From Crotophaga sulcirostris (lineage: Eukaryota; Chordata; Aves; Cuculiformes; Crotophagidae), in the NCBI GenBank assembly GCA_013397455.1, contig VYZB01000134.1, forward strand, positions 1,594,964 through 1,658,963: DNA of 64,000 nt, written 5' to 3'. This document shows positions 23,011 to 37,939 of this stretch, piece by piece. Every line of letters begins with the position of its first letter. Position 1 is the first letter of the stretch. The position numbers and the translations under genes are program-made. The notes below the pieces were generated by a model. It saw nothing but the letters and a program-made list of their open reading frames with translations, ran no database searches and had not been told where the DNA came from.

Positions 23011-26000
23011 TGCTTTTGCCAGTTATAATGTAAACCCACATACATAAGTATATATACACCGTATAGATAGAAGCAGTACTTACAGCAGATTATTAATGTT
23101 GGTCCATTCTTGTCTCACTTCCCTTATCAAAAAGAAAGCAGTCTACAACAACCTCTGTTTTGAATAATGAATTCCATATGCTTCAGTTATCTGGATCAAA
23201 AAAATATCTGATAATCCCCAGCCTGGGCAATATGAAGCAGAGGAAAACAACTACCCCCTTTGCCATTGACTGTGATCACTACCAGCAAATCAGTCTTTCC
23301 TGCAGCTGCCATTTTAGCCAACATAAAATAAAGATGCAATATTTCTACACTGACTGTGTTCTTCCTGAGTTCCTAAGAACAGGATGACAGATCCATTGTT
23401 GTTCATCACAGAAGTATTAACCATCTCTTTACCTAAGGAAGACCAACAAGCTCCTTAAGAACAGTTAAATGACTTCTCAGAATAACTTTTGTCAATGGAT
23501 ATTTTCTGACTATTACTGAGATGTTAGTCTTTCATCAAAGGATACTGATGAGAACATAGGTAAATCTGCAGAATTCCTAAAACATCTTTGTTCTCTTTCC
23601 TCTAAGCCCAGGAAGCACACAGACAATACAATATTCTCTGGATTAAACACGTTTAAGAACGGACCTTTTTCGGACAAATCCTTCATTCTGATCAGGAATT
23701 TTTATTCCAATAATTGAGATTTTCTCAGGAAGGCAGATAGAGCTCATACATTTTCTGATCCTAAATCAGATCCTTTACTTCTTTACATAGATAATTTTGA
23801 AATTTTTCTGCAAATAACCCTAATTTTACCAACTAACTACTGTCCTTGTGATCTGCAGAAATATCAAAACACTATGAATGACGGAAGACAAATTTCCGAG
23901 TCTTGAGAATTTAAAAACATTAATCTTTCTTTTTGACGACAAGCCCTTCGGTCATTGTACTGTGCTTTGGCCTCTCTTATGCCCATGTAATTGTCCTGAA
24001 AAGTATTCAAAAGATGCTGCTAAAAATAGTATTCCCCTCTTATCAATAAACTCCTATAAATAAACTGCTCTCTGAGCTGCACTGTTAGCTCATTCTTACC
24101 ACCATATTAACTTTGATTTTTTTCCTAATTGTCCTGCAGATCCTTCACAATCCCTCTCCCTGACCAAAGATATGTATCCTTTCATCCTGAATATACTGCA
24201 GCTATCAATGATACCTGTTTTAGTGTATTTCCCTTTCTTATTTTTCACTTTCTTGGTCTCTCTTTAAACACATCATAACCCTGTCTGTGCCCCATAAAGG
24301 TAGTCCCCTTCCTCTCAGCTTTCAAATAGATCTTTCCTCTTCACAGCAATATTCACAATAAGGAATAAAAATGGCAAATGGCAAAGGAGGATTCTAACTA
24401 TAAACAATTAAAATAGCTGAAAAATCGCAAAACAAATGCAAGTAACCAATTACATGAGATTATTATATTTTACCTTTCATCACTCCTCCTTTCCAACCTT
24501 TGTAGCTCTTATTTATCATGTCATGCCACTGGTCAGAACATAAATATAGTGGGAAAGACACTATAACTTTTTGTAAACTTTTCATAAATCACATATTACA
24601 TTTTTCATAATTTTACACATGTAAAAAATAAATATCTCGTTGATCAAATCTTGTTCTCTTTTCCCATTACCTTTAAACACTGGTCATTAAACCAGTGGTT
24701 TTATGGGTGTACATATATATTTTTTTTAATCTAGAATGTCACCCTGAAGGTGGTACTCCCTTTCTGATCAGCTACTATTGATCATAAAACTGTCTGCCTT
24801 TTTTTTTTCTTTTTGGCACAGCACATCTGTGCCTCTAAAGTAAAGAAGTTAGCTCTTACAACACCACAGATTCAACATCCAGCCTGATCTCAGAAACTTT
24901 TTTTTAAAAAATTAAGTTTATTTTAAAATACCAAGACTACTAATGGTATCTGTAACATAAGTCTTTGATTTTCCTGACAAAGTATTCTCAAGCTCTGTTG
25001 TTTGTGGAAAAGCACAGAGAAGAGGTAACTGGCACCATGCTAAAACTAATACCTTCTTCCATTGTCCTTTTACAAAGTTTTAACAGCCTATATTTTCTTT
25101 CCACAGCAGAAATTCTACACACTTAAATTATTTACCCCATTGTACAAATGAACAAAATAAATGCTTGCACCTTCTTCAGATGAGGGAACCTGAGTATGGA
25201 GTTGGTTTCCAACATGCACACACTTTGGCTACAATGTGGTTAGATATTTCTTAAAAGGATGGGCACACAGCATCTTTCAGGGGGCCGGCAACAACCTAAC
25301 CTAACAAAGCAGCTGACCAAGAATTCTCATCCAAATGTTAGCTACGGGCAATTTATGCAATGAGACAAGAATACATGCATGATCAGTCACAGAGATTTAG
25401 GTAAACACTGTTTTGCTCCTTGTGCTACCATAACTTCATTACTTGCCACTGTCAGTTGCAATTCACTGTGTGGTATCTAAATGACAGTCAAACCCTTCTG
25501 AGAAATCAGTCTCAGAGTACATGCTTCACTGGGAGAATATAAAGCAATGGAAGTAAATTCAGGCTTCTTTGCAACAGAAAGACTCAGGCTATGAGACTCA
25601 CTAGTGGTCCTCTTTTGCTTTAACACATCTAATATAAAGTAGATATAAAACTAGCCTGAAGTTGTTTTCTTCCTGTTGTGTTGTTTAGGTCATATATCTG
25701 AGCAAGGAATGCATTTCATAAAACTGGAAAAAGTATTTTCACTAAAAAGAATACACTGAAAATAAGATTAAGTTTATTTATATTTTGGAAAATTAGATTA
25801 TAAATATTGTTCTAAGACAGCTCCAAGAGAAAAAACAACCCTCCTTTCATAAGAATTATACTGCACTTTAATCAGTTTTCTATTTACTTGTACTAAGATC
25901 TTCCCATACGCTATTACTTAGAATATAGTAATTCATACGGAAGGGTTCCAGTACCTCTAAGTAGCATTGTGAATAAGAATATGCAGATTTATGTTTGTTT

Positions 26001-28569
26001 TAACACTGGTAAACAGCACAGTCAGAGTTTAAAGATCATAATATTTCAGAACTATACTTAATTATTATCTGTCATTAGTTTCCTTCATCAGAAAAGACTC
26101 TGAAAGAATCACAACCATGCAGAAACTAACTTCAGTCAAACATAACATCTAATTAACTGTTCATAATAGGAGGTAATTAAAGCAAACATTTTTCCATTAA
26201 GATGACAAATACAAGAAAACTGTAATAACTCTAGAATTGGCAGAAGAACTCTATTTTCTAAAGCATTCTCTCTGGATGTCTAAAACCATCTGTGTAGTCA
26301 GAACACTGGATTTCCAGTTATTTTTTTATGTATATATCTGTTCACCTCCTCAGAGGTACTAATACTCCAATATTCTCACATAAAGAACAGACACAGACCA
26401 ATATTCCTTCACAGCAAGTATTCCTTCCTTTCTCTAAACAGTGCTTGAAGTGGTGGAACAACAAGCTGCATGTTTATGGAACAGTAAATTTTTAAGGTGT
26501 AGATCTTAAGTGGCTAAAGGGGCTAAATATTATTTGTTCATCCGTCTGAAAAAGATGAGGGGTACTGCTTTCCAACAAATGAGTGAGCCAGCCGTCATAT
26601 TCACTAAAATTAAAATTTTGCAAGTTCAAGACTTCTCAAGCCATAGATTTCCCTTAACCAAACACTAGTTGTTTCCCACAGCAATCATTTTCTGTTTTAA
26701 CTTCAGATCTTAAAAAGACTGCTCTTACCTAATAATATGCAATGCATGGAAATCACCAAATACTGCAGCATATCAGGATCTTTTTTTATTACTGCTCTTC
26801 AGACTAATCCAATCCTCCTTCTTTCTCTTTCAGAACAGCTGAAGACAGCCTTCAATCTGCAATTTCACAGTCTCTAGGTAATTATACATTCATTTTGAAG
26901 CTTTTTGCTCTTCTGCTTAATATATATTTACAAACAGGTAAGTTTTACTCACTATTACTTTATTAGAATTATTTTTAGCAATGACGCTAATAGGATTTAT
27001 CTTTTTAAATACATGAAATTTATGCAGTTATTTTAAAATAAATGCTGAAGCTTTTCAATCTCAATATAAAATGAATACAATGTCTATGACACTGCAGTGA
27101 TTCTTGCATCTACAAGTGTGACTTGCAACTGAGTAACCTATGTGCTTAATTCATAATTCCAAAGTGACAAGTCTTTGCATGACAGAATACTTAGCTTTTG
27201 CATATTTCTCTTAGCTGCTTAGTGCACAAGGCATTCTGGATATCCTTCACAGTCAGCAAAAAAGGACCATTTTATCTCCATAAAAACTAAAGAAACATAA
27301 AAATTCATACTTCTTGAAAGGAAGGGGAACCGTGAATCTCATTTAGATGAGTGAAAAAAACCACAACTGTGTATCCTCTTCTGAAACTTGCTAAGCAATA
27401 CAGAAACGTTAGTGCTTTCATGAAGGGAAGAAAACTAAAAACTACTAGTTTAATCAAAAGCAAATTTTAAAGGTTTATTGACTTCTAAACATCTCTTTCT
27501 CTAGTATTTCCATAAGAAAACAACTCAGGGAAATGTTCTGATTTAAAGGCTACCAAAAATACATAACACACAATTCATAATCTAAATCAATCAGATAACA
27601 ATACAGCAAATACTCTCTCTGGTCCATCAACAAGAAAAAAGAAAACAAGCAGCACCTCCTTACATCACTTTCAAACATACCTACTAAATATCCCAAGACA
27701 TTCAATGTGATACCAATCCAGAAACTTCACTTAACTAGAAATCAAGTGAACTGTGCCTGGTGCTCAGACAAAATGATCCTGTTCTCAGACGATACTTATG
27801 AACTGCAACATTTGATAGAGGAACCCAATCATGAAAGTCAGGAAAATGGAATGGAAAGCAAAGCTGAGTAAAAGAAGATCACACTCAGTTGACCAGTGTA
27901 GATAGGAAAATGAAACAGTAAGTAACTCAACAGTTGTATGTGAAAATCTATTTACAGTCTTTGAGACAACAGGGGGAAAAAATCAGCAACATAGACAACT
28001 CAAAAAGACAGTTTTGCAATGATGATTGATTTAAACAAAGGAAAACTTTCATGAGGTAGTCAAGTTCTGTACTTCTGAAGAGAAGCCTCACAAAGACAAA
28101 ACAAAGAAAAAGCATGAAAAAAGTACAAAATTTTAGACGGAAATGAAAAAAAAAAACCAAAATCCACCGTCACATTTTTTTTTTCCATATATTTTCCTTT
28201 TCAAAAGCATCAAGCCCAAAATTTTCCAGAGAACCAAGCTCAAAAAGGGAAGTAGATGTAGAAACCCACTGTGGAAGCTCTAGGATAGCTGGAAGACAAC
28301 TGAAACTAAATGAATGGGACTTATGGCATACCCAGAGAGCAGAAAAAGCCTAATGCAAGACAAAATTTGACAACACAAAATTTTCAGTCAACAAAATTTT
28401 AGACGAACAAGTATCTTCAATATGTATGTGTTGATTTAATACTGAAACTTAAGTGCAAATGGTCACACAGCATTGCCACCCAAACTCAGCTGTGCTCTTA
28501 TAAAGGTCCAAGGTAAGCCAGGATTGGGGGGAGGAAAATAGAAGTGAGAGCAGTTTTGCTCTTTCCAGG
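23011..28569. other. Intronic sequence, no gene or recognised repeat
   Basis: AT-rich intron of SV2C; nothing recognised on either strand apart from short homopolymer runs. Confidence 0.55.
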
Positions 28570-28612
28570 AAACAAACAAACAAACAAACAAACAAACAAA
28601 TAAATAAATAAA
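28570..28612. repeat. AAAC/AAAT compound microsatellite
   Basis: About seven AAAC units run directly into about four AAAT units. Confidence 0.95.
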
Positions 28613-31600
28613 TTTTGAAAGAAAAAGAAATTAAAGAAACCCCCCAAAAAATCCCCTATACCACTTCTTCCAGGAAAATAACATCCATATATTTCCAAAT
28701 AATGAATCTACTCCAGTGTGTGTCCACATTGAGGACAATTCCAGAGATGAAAGCCTATAGATGGAAAAGTTTGACTTTTCAAGTGCCGTCCCAGAAATCC
28801 AATTCACACTGAAGTCAGAGAGTCTTGCACCAATCATTAACACAAATTTCATTCCATTATTACTTATTTTTTTTGTTTCCTCTGGCATGCTTCTATTAAA
28901 CTTGTGTGCTTAATATGTCTAATTTTGATTTGTTTCCTGTATCTTATGTAAGAGATTTACAACCTGAAATGTCTGTGGTATGAGGGTAAATTTAATTCCA
29001 ACATGAAAAAATGGCATTTTGCCTCCATATTTCCTCTCATCAGGTTAATGCAGAATGAGGTGATTTAGCTCTGGACCTTTACATTACCTGTTAATTTTTT
29101 GTAATTCATGATACTTTCTTGCTTTAAGAGTCTTTGTGCCAATAATTCTCCTTAGAGTTCTAGGGACATTCACCTTATACATAAGAGGTACACAACTATG
29201 TAGGGCAATATATACTTTTTTAATAATTAAATCTTAACGGATGAGTTTCCTGTGTATTCATATACTATTTTAGTTAAAACACCATAATAACAAAAGGAAT
29301 AACTGCCCCTGATTTTCCTCAGATCCAAATTAGATAAATAAATAAATGCATAGAAGAAGCCTGGTAACTGCAGAGGTTTTGACAGGTAATAGATTACTTG
29401 CTGGGATGGGGAATTTTCTTCACAGCTGTATTTTCTGATAAGGCAGCAAAATAGAGAATATGGTAAACCGGTACCTTTGCAGTAAATTGTCATCATCACT
29501 TCTGCTTTATCATGTCAACAACTGTCTTTTAGAAAAAAGCAGTCTGATACCAGATGCTATCTTTTATTTATTCTATAACAGATTTCTCAGCATCAAAAAA
29601 AATTAATCAGAGTTATTCCATTTTCTTCATTAGAATAATTTACAAACTGAATACCGGTAGTGATTATTGCAGCAAGCAGCAGCACACTGCTATTTTACAC
29701 TGCTTTTGCTCAGTTAGCTAAATCAACAAGGTATTACAGAGAAAAAAACCCAAAGTGCTGCTTCCTTAATACTCACAACACAAATAATCTATCAGCATCC
29801 ACATCTAGCAACATAGGGCTGTAAGAACTAGCCAATATGTGGTATTTTTCTTCCCACATAAACAATATTTTTACAAGACATTTGTTACCAATATGTAACA
29901 TTTAGAGCACAGACTTTATCAAAAACTCAGGTAATCCCAGGTGATGATGTGAAGTTGCTGACAGACACCCTAGGTACTATCACTGAACATACTATTTTCA
30001 CATTATCTTCTGCTTTGATCCAACAGTTCCCTCTGGCATTAGTGAGAGAATCCTAACAGACAAGCTTCAGATAAAACACACCTATTTAAGCTGCCCTAAT
30101 ACCCCTAAATCCTTTTTTCTTCCACTGCAACTGCGGAGGGTCCTCCAGATTTTTCTCCTCTCAGTTTTAGATGCTAAATTCAATGCACTCTTTGCCCAGC
30201 TCTGAATTGACCCTGTCATGCTAGAAATTGCAGTAACTTTGCAATTTGAAATGCACTTCTGTGATAATCCTGAGAATCAAAATGATTATGAATGCTGCAT
30301 ATGATTGACCACTGCACAGCACTGTACAATGTGCTAGGATTAATTAAATTTCAAAGCTAAAAAATATATTTCAGTAAAGCTCTAAATTGCCCACGCAGTC
30401 ATCTACATTAATCATCTCATTTCATCTCAAAACTGTTCAATTTGGATGCATGGTTTATTGCCTGAATGTTAATTTCTTACTTGCTTCTGACTCAGAACAG
30501 AACAGAATCCATGAATACCACTAAATTTAATTACTGCTGAATTAAAATAAAAAGCTCAAAGTACAAACACCTAAATTAATAACAGATGCATCCAACTCAG
30601 CAAATCAAAGCACATGATAACCAAGAACTAATTAATAAAACTATACTTCGAATGAAGGTATCCGTACCATACTAAAGCTAACAGTTTGTTATCTCTTCAA
30701 TATTTAATCAATTATTAACTCTCTTTACTGTAACTATATTCCACTACTGTGCAAACTTATTTCCTTTTAAACGGGAGGAAATAACAATTTTTTTTTAAAT
30801 TTTGCTTCATCCCTACAGTGGCTGTTACCACCTTTGTAAGGGTGGGGGAAGAGAAATGATGTTAAAATAAAAACCCCAAACCAAAGACTTTCCACTGGTT
30901 TCAGAAAAAGACACTGAAGTAGGCCAAACCTTATCAGAAACAGGTTGCCAAAATTAATAAGGGTCTGAAACTCACTCATCTCCCAAAGCACCCAACTAGA
31001 GACCTGGTCTACCTCACCTACCACAGAAGAGCATAAAAGTGAAAAAGGAAATTCCCTTTGCTAATGGCCCCACATCTTCTTTCTGCTTTCCCATTTAGAG
31101 TCAATGAAATAGATTAACTAATCCAATGTCAGAATGAAAAAGTGGATCAGAATAATCCTCTGTATGTTGCCAATGCAACTGCAGGTGCTGGTGATGCTAA
31201 ACAGGCTTTTTAATTATGTATTTACAATAGCGCCAGGAGGCACTGTAATAACGTCTAAATGGAAAATTGTTTAGATGACTGTATCTATCAGTTCATCATC
31301 TGTATTCAACCAGACTTGCTGGTAGCAATTTCAGAACTAACCCTGAAAATCACCCTGAATTCTAGTTGATTAGGAAAGTATTCATGCTCTGTGAAAATAA
31401 GCAGGTCTGACATATGCCAGACAAAAGCAACGCACAGTATAACAGAGAGTCACACATCACGTAGGTTATAGTCATCCATACTCCCTCACCTTCATATCAG
31501 GCTCTCCACTGCTCACCAGTATCCAGTAAATAATTTCAGTCCAGCTAACATGACATAAGGAAATTTGCAAATGCACTACCTTTCCTTGTCCTTGAGAATG

Positions 31601-34600
31601 TCGATCCTTTTTAACACTATGGATGTAAAGCCCATGTCACTTTACACCATTTTCTTGATTTTCCTGCTTTACATTACTCTCTCAACCTTCTAAAATCCCC
31701 AAAACTGTTTTGATAAAAACATCTGTCTGCCTGATAAATGGGTTTCTCTAAGTCTTTGAAGATGCTTTGTCCACTCCATGCTTATCCTAAGACAAGCATA
31801 GTTGTTAAGAAAAGCTAGAATAACTTGACATACGTATGTATCATCAAAAAATCTTGGTTTGTTTCCACTAGATGAAACAAAGATCGGTAGATGTTGCGTA
31901 AATGTGTCATTGGTTTAAGAGAACCAGGGAATAACTTTTTACAGTTAGTTGTAGGAAAGATGAATAGTTTATTCTCTTGCTCAACTAGAAGTCTGAGTAC
32001 TAAGTAGAGTTGGCCTGGGTGTAAAATCTGAGATTCTTCAATGAAAATAAAAATTATGGACAGAACTTCCCTAAATCGCCCACAGTTTCAGCCACATAAT
32101 AAATCCATGAGTAATTCCTCCAGAACTTCTGTGGCCCGTTAGCTTGTTGTAGTATGTGAAACTGCATTGGTACCATCCCACCCTATTGAGCCTTCCTATT
32201 CCATAAAGGGCTGATAAAGCATTGAAAAATGGCTAAGAATAAATGAAAAATAAACTTTGATAAACGGTGGTAAATAACAGTGTCCTGGACAAACTATTAA
32301 CTATCACTATAGCTGTTAAGCAAGCTTTGGGAGAAATAGATTAAAAATTGTATATGTCACACTTATGTATCTGTTCTAGCAGTAACTCAATACTGCTCCT
32401 TCATTTAAGTTTTTATACCTCTATAGCATAGTGACTTTGATTCTGCATCAATCATGAAAGTAGTGATATGCCATACATTTGAAACAACACCAAACTGGTA
32501 CTTCAAACAAGGAAACCAGATATGTACAGTGAGAATAGTTGTACACATTGAAGGAGAGAATTACATCTGTAGTAATACACAATCAGAGTAGATTAAAAAG
32601 TCAATTGTGTTCTGCACTGTTCAGCACTGACGTTCCCATAAACAAGCCAAAAGTCTGGAATAAGTAGCTATTTCAAACTAAATCTCTCACAACATACAAT
32701 TTGCTTCCAATTTTTCAAAATAAGATAAAACTGCAAGCAAAGCTGAAAGGTTCTAAAATTAATTGATTAAATCCATGGATGAAATGCGTAGGAAAAAATT
32801 TACTCAGGTGTGACAAAGACCCATTAAATTATGTTTATGCCATGTCTTGATGAAGTTCATTAACATTTTTCTTTGTGAAAATTTTTTCTTCTTCTTGCCA
32901 AGGACCTCATATGTCCTCTTTCATTTTGTAGCTCAATCCTTGATGCAAGATGAAAAAATTCAGAACTGCAAATACACAAATAATGAAGATCAACATTTCT
33001 ATAAAAGAACGCTTGCAGACCATAACCTACCTGCACTGCAGAATTAAACAAACAAGGACTTAGAAGAGAGTGCACCATAATATTTAAAATGTTCCATTTG
33101 GTTAAAAAACTCCATTTGACACATTGATTTAAGAAGTGATGTATCATCAGCCACAGATCCCATGGCAGTTGAGAGAGGGAGGAAAAAGTGGAGTTGACAG
33201 CCAAATTAAATGTGTGAAATCACCATGGCCCTTAGGCTTTTCCTTTGGGAAGCATTACCTTTTGGCCACTTTTGTAAGATTATAGATTTGTGTGACATAA
33301 ATGGTAAATCCACTGATCTGTAATGGGATAGGCAGTGACAGAAAATAACCTGCAGTGAGTAAAATAGAATCCCAGTGATTTTTAACTATTTCAGATACAA
33401 ACGATTTCTGAGACTTGAATTCAACTGCAAAAGTATAATTATTAAGCTTTATTTTTACGTGCAAATAAATGGTAGAGGCATATTTGTACATGATGGTAAT
33501 GCATGTTTGTAACTGACAAAATGTCAGGGTGCATTTTTCATCACTGAAATAAAAGCAAGTTTCCCAATATCTACTCTGTTCATTGAATTCAACTGAATAA
33601 GCATAGCTTAAACATTGAAGAAACAAATATCTTGCCTGAAAAGTGACCTAGTACTTTAATAGCCATACGTACACTGATTGATTGCTGACATTATTCCAAG
33701 GCATATATGTGTAGTTATGTCCATTTAACTGAAAAAAATAATAACCAAGCGTTAAATGACTTAGAGAGCTCTCAAAAGATGAGTTGGTTAAAATAGTGTT
33801 TGGCTGTGCTGAAAAGGCATGTAAGCATCAAGGTTCTCAGCTGTGAACTGCAATGCAGTTATTTCATGTTAGCTTGTATTGAATGTGTTACTTAGGTTAA
33901 AATTGCATGAGTGAACCTGGGTATTGAGCCAGTGAAATACTATATTTAACCCCAGGCTAAATGGTGAAAAAAGCAAAAGACTGAACACATAAGTTAACAT
34001 TGTCCAATAGCTTGTAGTCCTCAGTAAAGCTGCATGCAGGAACACCATGAAAGAAGGAAACCATTTGATGTGAGTGCTATTATTCTCCTTTTTAGCACCA
34101 CTTTCCACAAGGTGGCTTGGGAGTTACACCATCCTCAGAAAAGAAGGGCAACTGCGACCCCCTTAAATAGTGGCTTATAATGGGAGCCTGCAACAGCACA
34201 GAGGACTGAATACACTCCATTTCTTTAATTGCTCAAATCTGCGCTCCCACTTCCGGTCTTGTGACAAGCCTGTACCACTCTGTGTGCTACAAGTTTATTC
34301 CAGTTCATCACAGACCAAAATTGCATTGCTGTCTCCACTGTCTCTTTTTTCCCCTTAGAAAAGAAAACCTAACAGAACGATCTCCACTGGTCCACATAAT
34401 GTACTCTGCTTAGAACAGATACGAATCTGTCTCTTAATTTTTCTCCATCAAGTAATTGTGTTTGGAAGGCAAGCAGAAAAAGCACTGCAGTAGAAGTACT
34501 TTAATATCATCATTGTCAGGGAACTGAGCTATACCAAAGGTGAAGGGCATGCATGATGGCATTTAGATTTCTGGCATCTCCCTCTGAAGAAATAAGACAT

Positions 34601-34809
34601 TAATCCTAGAGGCCAGTTTTCACCTCGCTCTGCAATATTTAGCACATGTTTCAACGACTGCAGCTCTATTTCTGAAGCTTTCTATCGCTGCTAAAGATTT
34701 ATTACTGCTATTAACTGTAAGTGCAATGGACTCTTACTGTTATTTCAGTGATATTACTCACACTCAAAGGTCTGCTATGGTTTCAGTAAGTATTCTTAAC
34801 CTGGATCAC
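28613..34809. other. Intronic sequence, no gene or recognised repeat
   Basis: AT-rich repeat-poor intron. ORFs in it are short and without domain signals. Confidence 0.55.
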
Positions 34810-36130
34810 AGACTTATAGAATGGTCAAGGCTGGAAGGGACCTCTGGAGATCATCTACTGCAACTCCTCTGCTAAAGCAGGTCCACCTACAGCAGGTTGC
34901 ACAGGAACGTGTCCAGGCAGGTTTGGAGTATCTCTAGAGAAGGCTCCACAGCCTCCCTGGGCAGCCCATTCCAGTGCTTTGTCACCTTCACAGTAAAATT
35001 TTTCCTCAAATTCAGGTGGAACTTCCTGTGTTCCACTTTGTGCCTCCTGCCCCTTGTCCTGTCACTGGGCATCACTGAGAAGAATCTGACCCCTGTTGGC
35101 ACCTTCCCCTTAGATATTTATAAGCATTGATAAGGTACCTTCTCAGTCTTCTTTTTTCCAGGCTAAACAGACCAAGCTCACTCAGCCTCTCCTCATAAGA
35201 GATGCTCCAAACCCATCTTTGTGGCCATTCACTGGACTCTCTCCAGTAGTTCCTTGTTTTTCTTGAGCTAGGGAGCCCACAACTGGACACAGTACTCCAG
35301 ATGGGGCCTCCCTATGGCAGAGAAGAGGGGAAGGATGATGTCCCTTGATCTGCTGGCCACACTATTAATACACCCCAGGATACCATCAACCTTGGCCACG
35401 AGAACACACTGCTGGCTTATGGTATCCTGTATACGAACCACTCCTCCTAGTTTTGTATCATCAGCAAACTTGCTGAGGATACGCTCTGGTCCCTCATCCA
35501 TATTCATTGATGGATAAGTTGAATAAGACTACGCAGAGTACTAACCCCTGGGGAACACCATTGGCTGCAGGCTTCCAACGAGACTCTGCACTGCCAGTGA
35601 CTACCCTCTGAGCTCTGCCATCTAGTCAGTTCTCAATCCATCTCACTGCCTATTCATCTAACCCACACTTTCGAATCTCATCTATGAGGATGTTGTTGGA
35701 GACAGTGTCACACGCTTTGCTAAAGTCAAGGTCATCTACCACTCTCCCCTCATCTACACAGTCATGACATCATATAAGGCTATCAGATTGGTCAAACATT
35801 ATTTCTGCCTTGATGAACCCATGCTGTCCACTGCCAATAACCATCTTTTCTTCCAGATGCTTGGAGATGACATCCAGGATGAGTTGTTCCACCACCTTTC
35901 CATGGATGGAGGTGACACTAGTTTCCTGGCCTGTAGTTTCCTGGGTCCTCTTTCTTGACGTTTTTGAAGATTGGAGTGATACCTGCTTTCATCTAGTCCT
36001 CAGGCACCTCTCCTATCCTCCATGACCTTTCAAAGATGACGGAGAGCAGTTTAGCAATAACATCTCCCAGCTCCCTCAAAACTCATGGGTGTATCCCATC
36101 AGGGCCAATGTATTTGTGAATGCATTTCTT
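34810..36130 (-). mobile_element. CR1 LINE, minus strand, RT remnants to 3' end
   Basis: Read on the minus strand the element starts before the first RT motifs (complement of CCATCAGGGCCAATGTATTT at its 5' side). It carries [13 protein letters not shown] with intact FADD residues, [35 protein letters not shown] and SDRTRGRRHK, and ends in the usual 3' region at about 34810 (TATAGAATGGTCAAGG on the + strand). The frames are broken. Confidence 0.92.
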
Positions 36131-37939
36131 GTGAATACAGTAATTCTTAGATGCATACGTAAGTAACTAATATTTTGACATTTGAACAATAAAATTTATA
36201 CCACAGCCAAGACTCCACATTAAAAAATTAGTTCTGAATCTCTTCCTTTATCTCTGAAGTCTAAAATAATTTTTAAAAAAGAACTTCAATGTTCTTTCCA
36301 CAATGAAAGCATGCATCCTCCCCTGGAAGTTTCAAGTCTATAAAAGCACATCTACTAGTGCATGTAACAGTAAAATATAGTGTAGCAGAGCCTGATTTTC
36401 ATTTATTTTACATCACTTGTGGTCTATTATGCCATCACAAGTCTAGTGCCCTGCTACTAACTGGAATACAATCAGAAGATATTCACTCGTTTTCTCCTGC
36501 TTTGTTCTATGGAACATGCAAGAAATCTCACATTTATCTAACAACCTACATTAATATTTAACAATAAAAGAGATAGTGCTATATATAAATACCTACTTAC
36601 AGTAGCAGGAAGGATTTTTACTCACTGCTGTAAGAATAGCTTTGTGACAGTGTATTCCAATTCAAGAATTTTAAAATCTGTCCTTAAAAGTCAGAACTAA
36701 AATTCACAAGTAAATAAGCGTGAAATATATGGTTAGCTGTTCCTGTCTTCTGCATGATACTACATGGAGGAACCATGCTGTCAAAACTAGGTATCACAGG
36801 AATTGAGGAAATAAAGAGACAACCATAATGCCTAGATTTTGTTTTGAAATAAAGTCTTAGATATCTGAATTTTGAGAAGAAATACAAACCAGAAAATCAG
36901 CCACTCAGAATTATACTTGCCCAGTTTTCAGTCATTGAATTCTGGACTTGGCCCTGAAGACAGAATTTCAAGTAAACTGCAAGTGTAGAATAACCTAGCA
37001 TAAACAAGGTTAGGTAAAATATGTTTAATGAATTCACAAACAGGAGTAATGCTAATTGATTATTAAGATCAGTACATTTAGTTTTCATGACCTTTTTTCA
37101 ACCTTTAAAAATACAGTTTTCAATTGACAAAAAGAAAATACTTGTGAAAAATGTTTACCTAACCATCAATTAGCAAAGGCAAATTCTTTAGCTTCCATAT
37201 TAAATTATAGTCTTCCAAAAAGATTAATGATTCCAATAAAGTTCCTCCTCCCCTCCAAATCACAATGTCTCTAGATATCTGGCCTACATAGAGAATTTAT
37301 AGCTACATCATAGTTGGTAAAATTAAGGAATATCACAAGCACTGAATATCAAAGAATACTCAGCATAAAATTTCGGTAAAGTTAGAACCTCCACAATAGA
37401 AATCTCTCTAAAAGTGAAGTTTGTTGCTTCAGCAACAAGTTACATGAAGAAAACTTCCTCAAATGTGCAAAAGGGAAACCACAGTCTGAGAAAAACAATT
37501 TGATTCTAGATCTGTCCATTCATTTACGCCTCTAAAGATCTGTGTAATCATGTAATCATGTAATCATCTTTGATGTAATGAGGTTCCTAGACACACTGGA
37601 GAATCGCAATAGGCATGTAGATGGTCCTCTCAGACTCAGGTCCTGCAGTCCTTCATTCACTGACATTTTGTCACGTGCTCACAGACTTCTACCAGATCCA
37701 GAGAAAACACCTACAGGCTCAGGAGGAGAACAACTAACTCAAGCTATATGAACTTACCCGAACAAATTAAGACTCTAGTTTGTGTTTAAGGCAGTGAACC
37801 TGTTTACAACCCATGAGTTCAGAACACTCTTTCCTTTGAAGATTTAGTCAAGTGTAACAACTGCAATGTATCTTTTATTTATAGGAAGCTGGAAATGTTG
37901 CACCTTTACACAGGGTTATTTTTTAATTTATTTACTCAG
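36131..37939. other. Intronic sequence, no gene seen
   Basis: AT-rich unique-looking intron; contains a small octamer repeat at 37544-37567. Confidence 0.55.
37544..37567. repeat. Perfect triplicate octamer GTAATCAT
   Basis: Three perfect head-to-tail copies of GTAATCAT. Confidence 0.95.
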
